In this document: in pieces, positions 25,543 through 33,827 of the stretch
Layout of the letters: every line of letters begins with the position of its first letter
Position numbering within the stretch: the stretch's first letter is position 1
NCBI GenBank assembly: GCA_050305935.1
Contig: JBNLGG010000011.1
Location: forward strand, 26,127-90,126
Origin: CAJXNP01 sp050305935
Lineage (GTDB): Bacteria > Bacteroidota > Bacteroidia > Cytophagales > Cyclobacteriaceae
Length of the DNA: 64,000 bases
Direction: 5' to 3'
Position numbers and translations under genes: made by a program
Notes under the pieces: model-generated
Told to the model about the DNA's origin: nothing
Seen by the model: only the letters and a program-made list of their open reading frames with translations
Databases searched by the model: none

Positions 25543-25616
25543 CAGGCTTTTTGATACTGGATTTAGATGAACAAGTGATTGAGAAATTAATAGAAGATGA
25601 ACAGGTTATTTTTTAA
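25539..25616 (+). CDS. Possible 25-codon linker frame (translational coupling)
   Basis: A tiny open frame starts in the ATGA that ends the lipoprotein gene and runs past the start of the next gene at 25597 before stopping. The product would be MTGFLILDLDEQVIEKLIED plus five residues. It could carry ribosomes from one gene to the next, or be chance. Nothing else supports it. Confidence 0.2.
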   Translation: MTGFLILDLDEQVIEKLIEDEQVIF

Positions 25617-25977
25617 AGGAACAGAAGAGACTCCTTACATTAATTTAGATAAGGATGAAAACATCTTTGAGATTAAGGGTAAATCATTCATGGAAGACGT
25701 TCAGGCATATTATGAACCGATCATTAGCTGGCTGGAAGAGTATAAGAAAAATCCAAACCCGGAAACGGTCATGTATTTTGAGGTGGAGTACATCAATACA
25801 GCTTCTTCCAAAATGTTTCTGGACGTGCTAAAGGAACTAGAAGACATTCACCTGGATGGAAACAAAGTTTCTATCGTTTGGAGCTACTTTGAAGACGATG
25901 AAGACATGGAGAGCACCGGTCACGAATTTAATGAAATGTTTGAAGTACCCTTCACATTCAAGATATTAAAACCCTAG
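25597..25977 (+). CDS. SiaC/DUF1987 family regulatory phosphoprotein
   Basis: A 126-residue DUF1987 protein. In Pseudomonas, SiaC is phosphorylated by the kinase SiaB, dephosphorylated by SiaA, and controls a diguanylate cyclase. The conserved start KGTEETPYINLD, the central YFEVEYINTASSKMFLDVL with the Thr/Ser region where the family is phosphorylated, and SIVWSYFEDDEDMES are visible. No siaA/siaB partner is next to it, so its kinase and phosphatase must be elsewhere. It is 54 bases from the lipoprotein gene and probably co-transcribed. Confidence 0.85.
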   Translation: MNRLFFKGTEETPYINLDKDENIFEIKGKSFMEDVQAYYEPIISWLEEYKKNPNPETVMYFEVEYINTASSKMFLDVLKELEDIHLDGNKVSIVWSYFEDDEDMESTGHEFNEMFEVPFTFKILKP

Positions 25978-26008
25978 CATGATGACCGCTGAAGAAGTTA
26001 ACTAATTT

Positions 26009-26072
26009 TTCGTGCCACCACTCATGTCCTTTCGTTAAAAGGGGGTTTCAAAGCAAATAGTGGTAGCACGAA
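26009..26072. repeat. Extragenic hairpin, TTCGTGCCACCACT arms
   Basis: TTCGTGCCACCACT (26009-26022) and AGTGGTAGCACGAA (26059-26072), one mismatch, 36-base loop, with T-runs on both flanks. It may terminate the preceding gene. Arms resemble those at 1851-1883 and 63098-63163. Confidence 0.75.
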
Positions 26073-26265
26073 TTTTTTCGCTTACTAACAAATCATTCCC
26101 CTAACACCTCATGACAGCCATTGTCCAAAAACCATCATCACATTGTACTAAAACGAACACTTTTTAACACGAACCATCGAAAAAACAAGTCAGGCGGCTC
26201 AATTTCAGCAATTCTGGTTTCTGGCACATTATTTTTAGCTATTCGCATAACTAAATCAGATTGCC

Positions 26266-26796
26266 ATGCGAAAAATTACTTTTTTCCTACTTTTTTTCCT
26301 GACTGCCAGCACTACTACATTGTTAGCTCAAAAAAAGAATTCTGACGTTTCCATTTCTATCCACGACGACGATGTGGACATTAACATAGATATCGACAAT
26401 CTGGGGAAAATCATCGAAGAAGCCTTTACCAGTCTGGATGGGGATTTTTCGGTTCACATAGATGACGACGATATTGACATTCATGTAGATGATGTGAGGA
26501 TCAATTGGGATGACTTCGAGCAAGACCTGGAACGTGCGGTCGAAAAAGCAGTAAAAAACATGACCATAGAATTAAAAGATATTGATGCAGATGAAGTCAA
26601 AAGAGGTCATTCAAAATTTAACGGTACCGACATGCGGGACATCCTTGATGATATCGAAGACGAGTACAACAGGGAAGTAGAAACCATCGACCGCATGGTG
26701 ATCAAATTTGATCATGATTATACGTACATCACGATGGATATTACCCTCGAAAATGGCAGGGAAGTCAGAAATATAAAAAGAAAGATAAGAGACTGA
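26266..26796 (+). CDS. Exported aspartate-rich protein of unknown function
   Basis: A 176-residue protein with a clear signal peptide (MRKITFFLLFFLTASTTTLLAQ). The first half is extremely acidic, with alternating Asp/Ile/Val patches such as IHDDDVDINIDIDN and HIDDDDIDIHVDD, a pattern that may bind calcium or form acidic beta strands. The second half has DIDADEVKRGHSKFNG and a basic end (NIKRKIRD). I recognise no family. It is a single-gene unit followed by a bidirectional terminator. Confidence 0.75.
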   Translation: MRKITFFLLFFLTASTTTLLAQKKNSDVSISIHDDDVDINIDIDNLGKIIEEAFTSLDGDFSVHIDDDDIDIHVDDVRINWDDFEQDLERAVEKAVKNMTIELKDIDADEVKRGHSKFNGTDMRDILDDIEDEYNREVETIDRMVIKFDHDYTYITMDITLENGREVRNIKRKIRD

Positions 26797-26827
26797 ATTA
26801 CGTCAAATAAATCCTTAGTTACTGAAG

Positions 26828-26856
26828 AATCCCGGCGAAACGCGGCGGGATTTTTT
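26828..26856. terminator. Bidirectional terminator between convergent genes
   Basis: AATCCCGGCG / CGGCGGGATT stem with one mismatch and a short loop, ending in six T. It lies between the acidic protein gene and the convergent ABC exporter gene. Confidence 0.8.
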
Positions 26857-28588
26857 ATATCCTCGCCTGATAGGTATAAAGGTCAAAATACCTACCCTTT
26901 TTCTCAATCAAGTCATCATGAGTGCCCCGCTCTGCAATCCTGCCGTTTTCGATCACTAAAATTTTGTCAGCCCTGCGAATCGTACTCAGCCGGTGGGCAA
27001 TCACAAAGGTGGTTCTGCCTTTCAATAAATGATTCAAACTTTCCTGTATAAAAGCTTCGCTTTCATTGTCCAGATTGGAGGTGGCCTCATCAAGGATCAA
27101 TATTTTTGGATCCGCCAGTATCGCCCGGGCAATAGCAATCCGCTGTCGCTGACCTCCTGAGAGTTTCACACCCCGCTCACCGATCAAGGTATCCAGGCCT
27201 TTTTCGAACTTATCAGCAAATTCATCTACGTAGGCAGCCTTTACTGCGTCAATGACTTTATTTTCAGGGGCATTAGGCCTTGGAAACATGATATTTTCCC
27301 GTATGGTCCCTTCGAATAGAAAATCGTCCTGTAGCACCACTCCCAGATGTTTGCGGTAGCTATCCAGACTGATGGTCGACAGGCTTTTTCCATCTACCAA
27401 TACCTCTCCCATGGTGGGAGATAAAAAAGATGCCACCAGTCCCGCAATGGTAGTTTTCCCAGATCCGGAGCTTCCCACCAGGGCTGTTACTGAACCAGGA
27501 CGGGCCTGAAAGTCGACACCGTGCAATACTTCATTACCTTCCTCATACTCAAAACAAACATCCTTAAACTCAATATCACCTATAACCGATGTGATGGAAC
27601 TTTTTGTATGGTCTTCCTCGTCCTCGGTTTCCATTTCCATGATCTCTTCCATGCGATCCAGGCCTGCAAAGGCTTCCGTAATTTGACTCCCAATATTGCT
27701 CATTTGAACAATCGGAGCGATCATGAATCCAAGGTACAGTGTAAAAGCAAGAAAGTCACCCATCGTCATGGTTCCCTTGATCATAAAGTATCCTCCAAGC
27801 CCCATGATCCCAACACTCGCTATTCCCAGCAACAAGGTTGCTGCACTCGTGACCAAACTGGTGGTAGTGAGACTTTGTTTAACATTATTAAACAATCGTA
27901 ATACTCCGTCTGAAAATGTTTTGATTTCCTGTGGTTCGGCATTAAATCCCTTAATGACCCGAATACCTCCCAGCGACTCTGTAAGCCTACCCGTCACTTC
28001 CGCATTTATCTGCCCCCTTTTTCGGAAAATTGGACGGATATAGGAAAATGCTTTTAAAGAAATTAATCCAAATATAGCCACAGGTACGAGCACCAACAGC
28101 GTCATCAAAGCACTAATTTTTATCAATAAAATGAGGGCAATAATAGAGGTCAACACACCACCAAATAATTGCACCAGACCCGTACCAACCAGGTTCCTTA
28201 CTCCCTCCACATCTGACATAATCCTCGAAACCAATTCACCTGATTTCGAATTGTCAAAAAACCTGACGGGCAACCGGATGATTTTTTGCTGGAGCTTTGA
28301 CCGCAATTCAGCGATCAGGTGTTGTGCTTCCACACTCAATAATTTAGTTAGAAGGAAGGAGGTGGTCGACTGGATGATCAATGCGATCACTACGGCAATA
28401 AGCAAGTATTTTAGCAATTCAAAATCTTTGTTTTGGATGACATCATCTACCAGGTATTTACTTGCTCCTGGTAATACAAGTCCGGAAAGGCGGTTGATGA
28501 TGATGAGAAAAAGTCCAAACAAAAGTAATTTTCTTCGCGGCCAGACAATGGTTTTAAACACATGGCCAAGGGTAGCTTTTTTCTTCAT
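26855..28588 (-). CDS. ABC exporter, fused permease and ATPase (MsbA-like)
   Basis: A 577-residue half-transporter that should work as a homodimer. Six membrane helices in the first 300 residues are followed by the ATPase domain: Walker A GSSGSGKTT, Q-loop DDFLFEGTIRENI, signature LSGGQRQRIAIARAI, Walker B ILILDEATSNLD, and IAHRLSTIR with the switch histidine. Proteins of this type export lipids, peptides or drugs; MsbA-like lipid flipping is the closest by architecture, but the substrate cannot be inferred. It stands alone. Confidence 0.92.
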   Translation of the reverse strand: MKKKATLGHVFKTIVWPRRKLLLFGLFLIIINRLSGLVLPGASKYLVDDVIQNKDFELLKYLLIAVVIALIIQSTTSFLLTKLLSVEAQHLIAELRSKLQQKIIRLPVRFFDNSKSGELVSRIMSDVEGVRNLVGTGLVQLFGGVLTSIIALILLIKISALMTLLVLVPVAIFGLISLKAFSYIRPIFRKRGQINAEVTGRLTESLGGIRVIKGFNAEPQEIKTFSDGVLRLFNNVKQSLTTTSLVTSAATLLLGIASVGIMGLGGYFMIKGTMTMGDFLAFTLYLGFMIAPIVQMSNIGSQITEAFAGLDRMEEIMEMETEDEEDHTKSSITSVIGDIEFKDVCFEYEEGNEVLHGVDFQARPGSVTALVGSSGSGKTTIAGLVASFLSPTMGEVLVDGKSLSTISLDSYRKHLGVVLQDDFLFEGTIRENIMFPRPNAPENKVIDAVKAAYVDEFADKFEKGLDTLIGERGVKLSGGQRQRIAIARAILADPKILILDEATSNLDNESEAFIQESLNHLLKGRTTFVIAHRLSTIRRADKILVIENGRIAERGTHDDLIEKKGRYFDLYTYQARI

Positions 28589-28755
28589 TCGAAACAGGGG
28601 TGCTCTTTAATTCAGATTAGGTGTACGAACTAAAGATAATCAGGTTTTTTTGTTTTGTGTATAATATTCCATCGAGACGATGTTTCTGTGAGAATATGAC
28701 ATCCATCATACAAATAGAGCTTGCGGTTACGCTTATTTGTGATCCTTAACTCGTT

Positions 28756-30060
28756 ATGAAAATACTCCTGATATCCCCCACGGTCGATCTGGAAAAACGG
28801 ACCAATAAAGGTTTGATGATTCCACAATTAGCTTTGTACATTCTCAAAGGACTTACTCCTGAATCACACGAAGTGAAACTAATTGAGGAGGAAACGGAGG
28901 ACGTAAACCTGGAAGAACCTGCGGATCTTGTGGGAATAAGCTGTATGACCGCCAATGCTCCCAGAGCTTATCAATTATGCAGCGAATTCAAGGCCCGAGG
29001 AATCCCGGTCGTCCTCGGCGGAGTCCATCCCACCATTCTTCCTGACGAAGCTCTTCTACACGCAGATAGTGTGGTTGTTGGGGAAGCAGAAGGTGTTTGG
29101 AAGAAGCTTCTGGAGGATGTTGAGCAAAATTGTCTTCAGAGGAAGTATCACGATCCACAGCCCGATCTAAGTCAATATATTCCAAAAGATTTTAGTCGCA
29201 TCATTAGAAGAAGGTTATTTAACCTCATCCCCATTTTGACCACCCGTGGCTGTCCGTATAATTGCGATTTCTGCTGTGTTACCAATTTATATGGCAAAAA
29301 AATCCGTCATATCCCCATCGAAAATGTGGTACGAGATATTGTGGAATCGAAGGGAAAGAATTTCATGTTCCTCGACGATAATATCATTGGCCACCCCAAA
29401 TATGCCAAAGAATTATTCAGGGCAATAAAGCCCCTAAATATTCACTGGGTTGGTCAGGCTTCTATCTCTCTGGTAAAGGATACGGAGATGCTGGATCTCG
29501 CCGCAGAAAGCGGATGCAGAGCTTTGTTTTTCGGCCTGGAAAGTGTGTCCGTTGATCAAATAAAAACGATGAGGAAAACTATTAAGGAAATCGACGACCT
29601 GGAAGCAGCGCTTAAGAAAATTAAAAAACGTGGAATACTCATTCACGCATCGATGATCTTCGGCTTCGATAATGATACTGAAAAGGTATTTGACGAGACC
29701 GTTAAGTTTCTTATCAAGAATAAAATAAGTACAGTTTCGTTCAATGTACTCACGCCCTATCCCGGAACGAAGACTTATGACCAACTAAAAAATGAAGGCC
29801 GTTTGCTCACCACCAATTGGAAGTATTATGACCATAATACAGTGGTGTATCAACCCAAAAAGCTGACACCATTGGAACTCCAAAAAGGAAAAGTAAAAGC
29901 AAGAAAAGAATTTTATAATGTACCCTCGGTATTCAAAAGGTTATTATGGAATTTAAATAATCCAGGCGCTTTCCTTGCAATGAATTACGGCCACATGAAA
30001 CAGGTAAAAGTCGAAGAAAAGAGATTAGTAAAACTTCAGGAAACATTTTTCAACCAATAA
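28756..30060 (+). CDS. B12-binding domain radical SAM protein
   Basis: A 434-residue cobalamin-binding radical SAM enzyme. The N-terminal B12-type domain (about 1-125) has LVGISCMTANAPRAYQLC and VVLGGVHPTILP. The radical SAM core begins TTRGCPYNCDFC, with Cys166, Cys170 and Cys173 in a CxxxCxxC cluster motif. FLDDNIIG and GFDNDTEKVFDETVKF are typical of the BchE-like subgroup, and the C-terminus (PYPGTKTYDQLKNEGRL) matches the tail found in many uncharacterised members. Such enzymes methylate unreactive carbons or rearrange rings; the substrate is unknown. A CFA-type methyltransferase follows on the same strand. Confidence 0.88.
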   Translation: MKILLISPTVDLEKRTNKGLMIPQLALYILKGLTPESHEVKLIEEETEDVNLEEPADLVGISCMTANAPRAYQLCSEFKARGIPVVLGGVHPTILPDEALLHADSVVVGEAEGVWKKLLEDVEQNCLQRKYHDPQPDLSQYIPKDFSRIIRRRLFNLIPILTTRGCPYNCDFCCVTNLYGKKIRHIPIENVVRDIVESKGKNFMFLDDNIIGHPKYAKELFRAIKPLNIHWVGQASISLVKDTEMLDLAAESGCRALFFGLESVSVDQIKTMRKTIKEIDDLEAALKKIKKRGILIHASMIFGFDNDTEKVFDETVKFLIKNKISTVSFNVLTPYPGTKTYDQLKNEGRLLTTNWKYYDHNTVVYQPKKLTPLELQKGKVKARKEFYNVPSVFKRLLWNLNNPGAFLAMNYGHMKQVKVEEKRLVKLQETFFNQ

Positions 30061-30284
30061 ACTCACTTTAAACTAAGCATTTAAATGATCTGCATAACAA
30101 ATTAACAGCTAATAATTTAAACACAATTAAGTTTACCAATACATTAAATGATGTAATGAATTTTACTTAAAATAAGGTCTTCTCTAGCGTTCACCCGAAA
30201 ATACTTGATATTCAGCTATCTAATTGTTTTTCCTTTTGTTATCTTAAACAGAATTAACAAAATCACCTTATTAACTATTTCACC

Positions 30285-31271
30285 ATGCAAAAAGAACCTA
30301 CTACCCTACCCTCACCTAAAGAAAAGTGGACCGGAACCAGCAAAAGCGCCAAAGAAGGCGAAGAATGGGACAAGGCCAAAGAGATGGAGTTTACCTACAC
30401 TAACCTTGATAAATTCATCCGTTACAGCCTTGGGGAAAACGCCCATTTTTCCAATGCCATGTGGGACGGCGACTTCACTATGACACTCGACGAAGCACAG
30501 GAGAAAAAATACAAATTCGTCATTGATCAACTGGGAATAAAAGAGGGCACCAAAGTACTCGACCTGGGTTGCGGCTGGGGAGGCTGGCTCAAATACATCA
30601 AAGACAACGTTAGCGCCAAAGGCATCGGGGTAAACCTTTCCACCGGTCAAATAAATGCCTGTGTTAAAAACGGATTAGAAGTCTACAAGAAGGATGCACG
30701 CTATGTCAAACCGGAAGACTTTGGAACATTTGAGGCAGTAACTGCTTTTGGTAGTTTTGAACACTGTGCTTCTGTAAATGATTTCCTGGAAGGGAAGCAG
30801 GACGAAGTGTATGATGAATATTTTAAACACGTAGCAGATTTACTACCCAAAGGCGGGCGGTTTTACATGCAAAGTATGGTCTTTAGCAAGAACATGATCC
30901 CCTACGAAGAATTCGATATCAACGGACCAAAAGATTCGGCGGCCTATATCCTGGCACTACTGACCAAGCACAATCCAGATTCATGGCTACCTTACGGACA
31001 TGAGCACATCATTCGCGTGGCGTCCCCCTACTTTAAAAAAGTATTTTACAGCAGTGGTCGTTTGGACTATGTGCAAACCAACCGGGAATGGACTAAGCTT
31101 TTCTATAAATTCAATTTGAAGAAATACCTGTGGTTTGCATCACTCATCCCTAAGTTTTTTACGGATAAAGAATTCAGGCATCAGTTAGCTGTCTTGAGAG
31201 TTCGACCTAACAGGGTTTGCTTTGAAAGGGAGATCATGGACCACGCAAGGTTGGTCTTTGAAAAGATATAA
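30285..31271 (+). CDS. Cyclopropane-fatty-acid-synthase-like SAM methyltransferase
   Basis: A 328-residue class I methyltransferase related to cyclopropane fatty acid synthase. The SAM-binding motif VLDLGCGWGGW lies near residues 90-100 and AFGSFEHCA near 165 corresponds to the later nucleotide-contact motif. The N-terminus FTYTNLDKFIRYSLGENAHF resembles the CFA synthase lead-in. The substrate could be a fatty acyl chain or another lipid; a true CFA synthase is usually longer, so the call is to the superfamily. A 224-base gap separates it from the radical SAM gene. Its last 15 codons are duplicated downstream at 31382-31429. Confidence 0.85.
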   Translation: MQKEPTTLPSPKEKWTGTSKSAKEGEEWDKAKEMEFTYTNLDKFIRYSLGENAHFSNAMWDGDFTMTLDEAQEKKYKFVIDQLGIKEGTKVLDLGCGWGGWLKYIKDNVSAKGIGVNLSTGQINACVKNGLEVYKKDARYVKPEDFGTFEAVTAFGSFEHCASVNDFLEGKQDEVYDEYFKHVADLLPKGGRFYMQSMVFSKNMIPYEEFDINGPKDSAAYILALLTKHNPDSWLPYGHEHIIRVASPYFKKVFYSSGRLDYVQTNREWTKLFYKFNLKKYLWFASLIPKFFTDKEFRHQLAVLRVRPNRVCFEREIMDHARLVFEKI

Positions 31272-31312
31272 TTCAACTAAGGGCGAGTATCAAAAAATGC
31301 CGTGCCGCGGTC

Positions 31313-31368
31313 CGTGTCCCCACGAACCACCTTCAAGATAGTATGGATGACTGTTTCGTGGGGACACG
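31313..31368. repeat. Hairpin between the methyltransferase gene and its duplicated tail
   Basis: CGTGTCCCCACGAA (31313-31326) and its exact reverse complement (31355-31368), 28-base loop. Confidence 0.75.
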
Positions 31369-31381
31369 AACCAGGGCGGAG

Positions 31382-31429
31382 GAACGTGAAATGATGGACC
31401 ACGCGAGGCTGGTGTTTGAAAAGATATAA
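31382..31429 (+). pseudogene. Duplicated 3-prime end of the methyltransferase gene
   Basis: Reads ERE-M-MDHARLVFEKI followed by TAA, matching the true end at 31271 (ERE-I-MDHARLVFEKI). Similarity carries on past the stop codon (GGGCGAGTA versus GGCAAGTA). No start or upstream coding sequence, so it is a leftover of a partial duplication or of a lost second copy. Confidence 0.8.
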
Positions 31430-31438
31430 TTACAACTC

Positions 31439-31471
31439 AAGGCAAGTACACAATAGATACTTGCCTTTTTT
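31439..31471. terminator. Terminator downstream of the methyltransferase
   Basis: AAGGCAAGTA, nine-base loop, TACTTGCCTT, then a run of T. It sits just before the stop of the convergent acetyltransferase gene. Confidence 0.75.
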
Positions 31472-31472
31472 A

Positions 31473-32273
31473 CTACCCATAAAATCCTCCTGCCCTGCTG
31501 TAAACCATATGAAGCTGTTTCGTTAATGGTTTGCCAAGTACCATTCGCACAATGCGGTTTTTAAAGGTGAAATTGTTTGCCTTCATGAAATCAATTCCTT
31601 CTACATTAGCTTCAGGAACGCCAATGCGATTCTTTCCCTCCGTTATTCTGTAAGGCAAAAGGGCTTTCACCGCATCCATGTTTTTTGCGTAAAGCAAACC
31701 CTCCCCCAGGGAAGGCAGAAAATATCCTTCTACCTCTTTGTCCTTGTTTTCGAAAAGCTTTCCAGTTCTAAAGGTTGCCTTTAACATTTCTATCCGGTCT
31801 TCACCAGAAACAAGCCTGTCCAATTCAGCAATTTCAGACGGTGATTCTAAATCACGCACACTATTCCCGAAGGTATCCAACCCGACGTCTGGAACGTCAA
31901 ACAAGAGGTAGTAATCCTCCTCCATAAATCCCAATTTTTCATAGATCGGACGACCTAAATTGGTGGCAATAAGTGAAATGGTCTCGCATCCTTTCTGTTT
32001 TGCCATTTCAATCAAACTTGAGGTGATCTGAAAACCAATACCTTTTCCACGATATTCCGGTCGAACGATGATATGAGCTAACCAGCAGGATTTACCATTT
32101 AAAATGATAACACCCGTACCAACTAATTCGCAGTCATTCTCCATCTTAAATGGGAAACAAAAAGATGGGTTTTGGACATAAAAAACAAAATAGGGGGTAA
32201 TGTCAGGCCAATCAGTCGGTTGAACAAAATGCAAGTTTGTAAGGTCCTCGGCCAAAAAGGGTTGCAGCATCAT
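31473..32273 (-). CDS. GNAT acetyltransferase with C-terminal YitH/Acetyltransf_18 domain
   Basis: A 266-residue protein. The N-terminal GNAT domain has the acetyl-CoA loop VRPEYRGKGIGFQITSSLIE near residues 72-92 and ATNLGRPIYEKLGF for the next motif. The second half (about 140-262) resembles the YitH/HolE-type acetyltransferase tail, found in a Bacteroidota and Firmicutes family of uncertain substrate. It precedes the esterase gene on the same strand by 51 bases but is transcribed after it, so both may form one unit. Confidence 0.85.
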   Translation of the reverse strand: MMLQPFLAEDLTNLHFVQPTDWPDITPYFVFYVQNPSFCFPFKMENDCELVGTGVIILNGKSCWLAHIIVRPEYRGKGIGFQITSSLIEMAKQKGCETISLIATNLGRPIYEKLGFMEEDYYLLFDVPDVGLDTFGNSVRDLESPSEIAELDRLVSGEDRIEMLKATFRTGKLFENKDKEVEGYFLPSLGEGLLYAKNMDAVKALLPYRITEGKNRIGVPEANVEGIDFMKANNFTFKNRIVRMVLGKPLTKQLHMVYSRAGGFYG

Positions 32274-32324
32274 ATGTTATGATTTAAAAAAAGAGGTACG
32301 TTACTGTGTGAGAAAAAGTTCCTT

Positions 32325-32939
32325 TTATAGAATAGGTGCTAACACTTTCCAAACATTCTCCGCTACAATCTTATGCCCTTCGGCAGTTGGGTGTATTCCA
32401 TCTGCCTGGTTGAGTTTGGGATCCCCGCCTACTCCATCCAACAAAAAAGGAATCAAGCTGGCATTGTTTTTTTTCGCCAATTCAGGAAACACTTTTTGAA
32501 ATTGACTCCCATAGTCCTGCCCCATGTTTGGAGGAACCATCATGCCAGTTACTACTATCTTAACAGATGGGTTTTTAGCTTTAACCTTATCAATAATTGA
32601 CTGTAGATTTTGTCTGGTCTGGTTTATCTCCAAACCTCTCAAACCATCGTTGGCACCCAATTCCAAAACAAAAACATCAACCGGCTGTCGTAGCACCCAG
32701 TCGATCCTTGCCAATCCTCCGGCAGACGTCTCCCCGCTAAGTCCCGAATTGATAACCTTATAATTTTCTCCTTCTTCTTTTAGTTTCTTCTGGATAAGGG
32801 CGGGAAAAGCGAATTCGGGAGATAATCCATACCCGGCTGTCAGGCTATCCCCATAAAACAAAATAATTTTCTCTTGCTGAGATGATATGAAGGATAGTCC
32901 AATGATTGACAATAAGACAATGGCAATTTTTCGTTTCAT
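32325..32939 (-). CDS. tesA: Arylesterase/thioesterase, SGNH hydrolase (TesA-like)
   Basis: A 204-residue exported SGNH hydrolase. A signal peptide (MKRKIAIVLLSIIGLSFISS) precedes the four blocks: FYGDSLTAGYG with the nucleophile serine, GLSGETSAGG, ELGANDGLRG and DGIHPTAEGH with the catalytic Asp and His. E. coli TesA is a periplasmic acyl-CoA thioesterase and lysophospholipase. The divergent pair of ABC genes (33138 and 33827) is the same arrangement as tesA next to ybbA-ybbP in E. coli, which strengthens the name. Confidence 0.9.
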   Translation of the reverse strand: MKRKIAIVLLSIIGLSFISSQQEKIILFYGDSLTAGYGLSPEFAFPALIQKKLKEEGENYKVINSGLSGETSAGGLARIDWVLRQPVDVFVLELGANDGLRGLEINQTRQNLQSIIDKVKAKNPSVKIVVTGMMVPPNMGQDYGSQFQKVFPELAKKNNASLIPFLLDGVGGDPKLNQADGIHPTAEGHKIVAENVWKVLAPIL

Positions 32940-33137
32940 AGATCAAATCTAAATTTATTAACCAACTTTTAACTATTTATAATAACTGGATTCAAAAACT
33001 GGAATTTCTTGTAACAAATTGGAAGCCAATTCATCTTCCCATGGTAAGCCAATGGTTCATCAGAAAGATATTTACACCATTCGTAAAAATTTTTAATCAT
33101 TTCACTTCCTTTATGGTTTAATTAACAAAAACGCTGG

Positions 33138-33827
33138 ATGTCAGACATTTTAAAAATAGATAAAGTCTCCAAATCATTTCCCCTTGAAGATGGGAATACA
33201 CTTACGATATTAAATGAAATCAGTTTTTCTGTCGCTGTAGGGGAAGGAATTTCGATCGTCGGACCATCCGGAAGCGGTAAAACGACGCTACTCGGCCTTT
33301 GTGCCGGATTGGACCAGCCAAGCACGGGGACAATTACCCTAAACGAAGTGCAACTGAACCGGCTCAGCGAAGACGACAGGGCCTATGTCCGTAATCAATA
33401 TGTGGGATTTGTATTCCAGAATTTCCAGCTTTTACCCACCTTAAATGCCCTGGAAAATGTCATGATCCCCATGGAGCTTCGCGGAGAAAGGAATGTGGAC
33501 AGCAAGGCAAAAGAGTTATTGTCACGAGTTGGCCTGGAGCAGCGAATAAAACACTTCCCTTCCCAATTATCAGGAGGTGAGCAGCAGCGTGTAGCTATTG
33601 CCCGGGCATTTATAGGCAACCCAAAAATCCTTTTTGCCGATGAACCCACAGGCAACCTTGATGAAGAAACAGCGGAGGGAATTACACAATTGTTATTTGA
33701 AATCAATCGCGAAATGAACACCACATTGGTCATGGTGACCCATAATATGGAGCTGGCCGAATTGACGGGTCGGATTTTAAAGCTTCATGGCGGAAAATTG
33801 GTAGAAGATGCCATAGTGAACAGGTAA
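33138..33827 (+). CDS. ybbA: ABC transporter ATP-binding protein (YbbA/LolD-like)
   Basis: A 229-residue ATPase of the MacB/LolD group: Walker A GPSGSGKTT, Q-loop FVFQNFQLLP, signature LSGGEQQRVAIARA, Walker B ILFADEPTGNLD and VTHNMELAE. It overlaps the permease gene by one base (TAATG), so they form an operon and a complex. The divergent TesA-like gene points to a YbbAP-type system, which is proposed to handle lipids or hydrophobic compounds. Confidence 0.92.
   Translation: MSDILKIDKVSKSFPLEDGNTLTILNEISFSVAVGEGISIVGPSGSGKTTLLGLCAGLDQPSTGTITLNEVQLNRLSEDDRAYVRNQYVGFVFQNFQLLPTLNALENVMIPMELRGERNVDSKAKELLSRVGLEQRIKHFPSQLSGGEQQRVAIARAFIGNPKILFADEPTGNLDEETAEGITQLLFEINREMNTTLVMVTHNMELAELTGRILKLHGGKLVEDAIVNR

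Noticed and set aside
25978..26265. Small RNA or toxin-antitoxin locus
   Set aside because: Only a hairpin is visible; no promoter, paired small frames or repeats that would support such a call.
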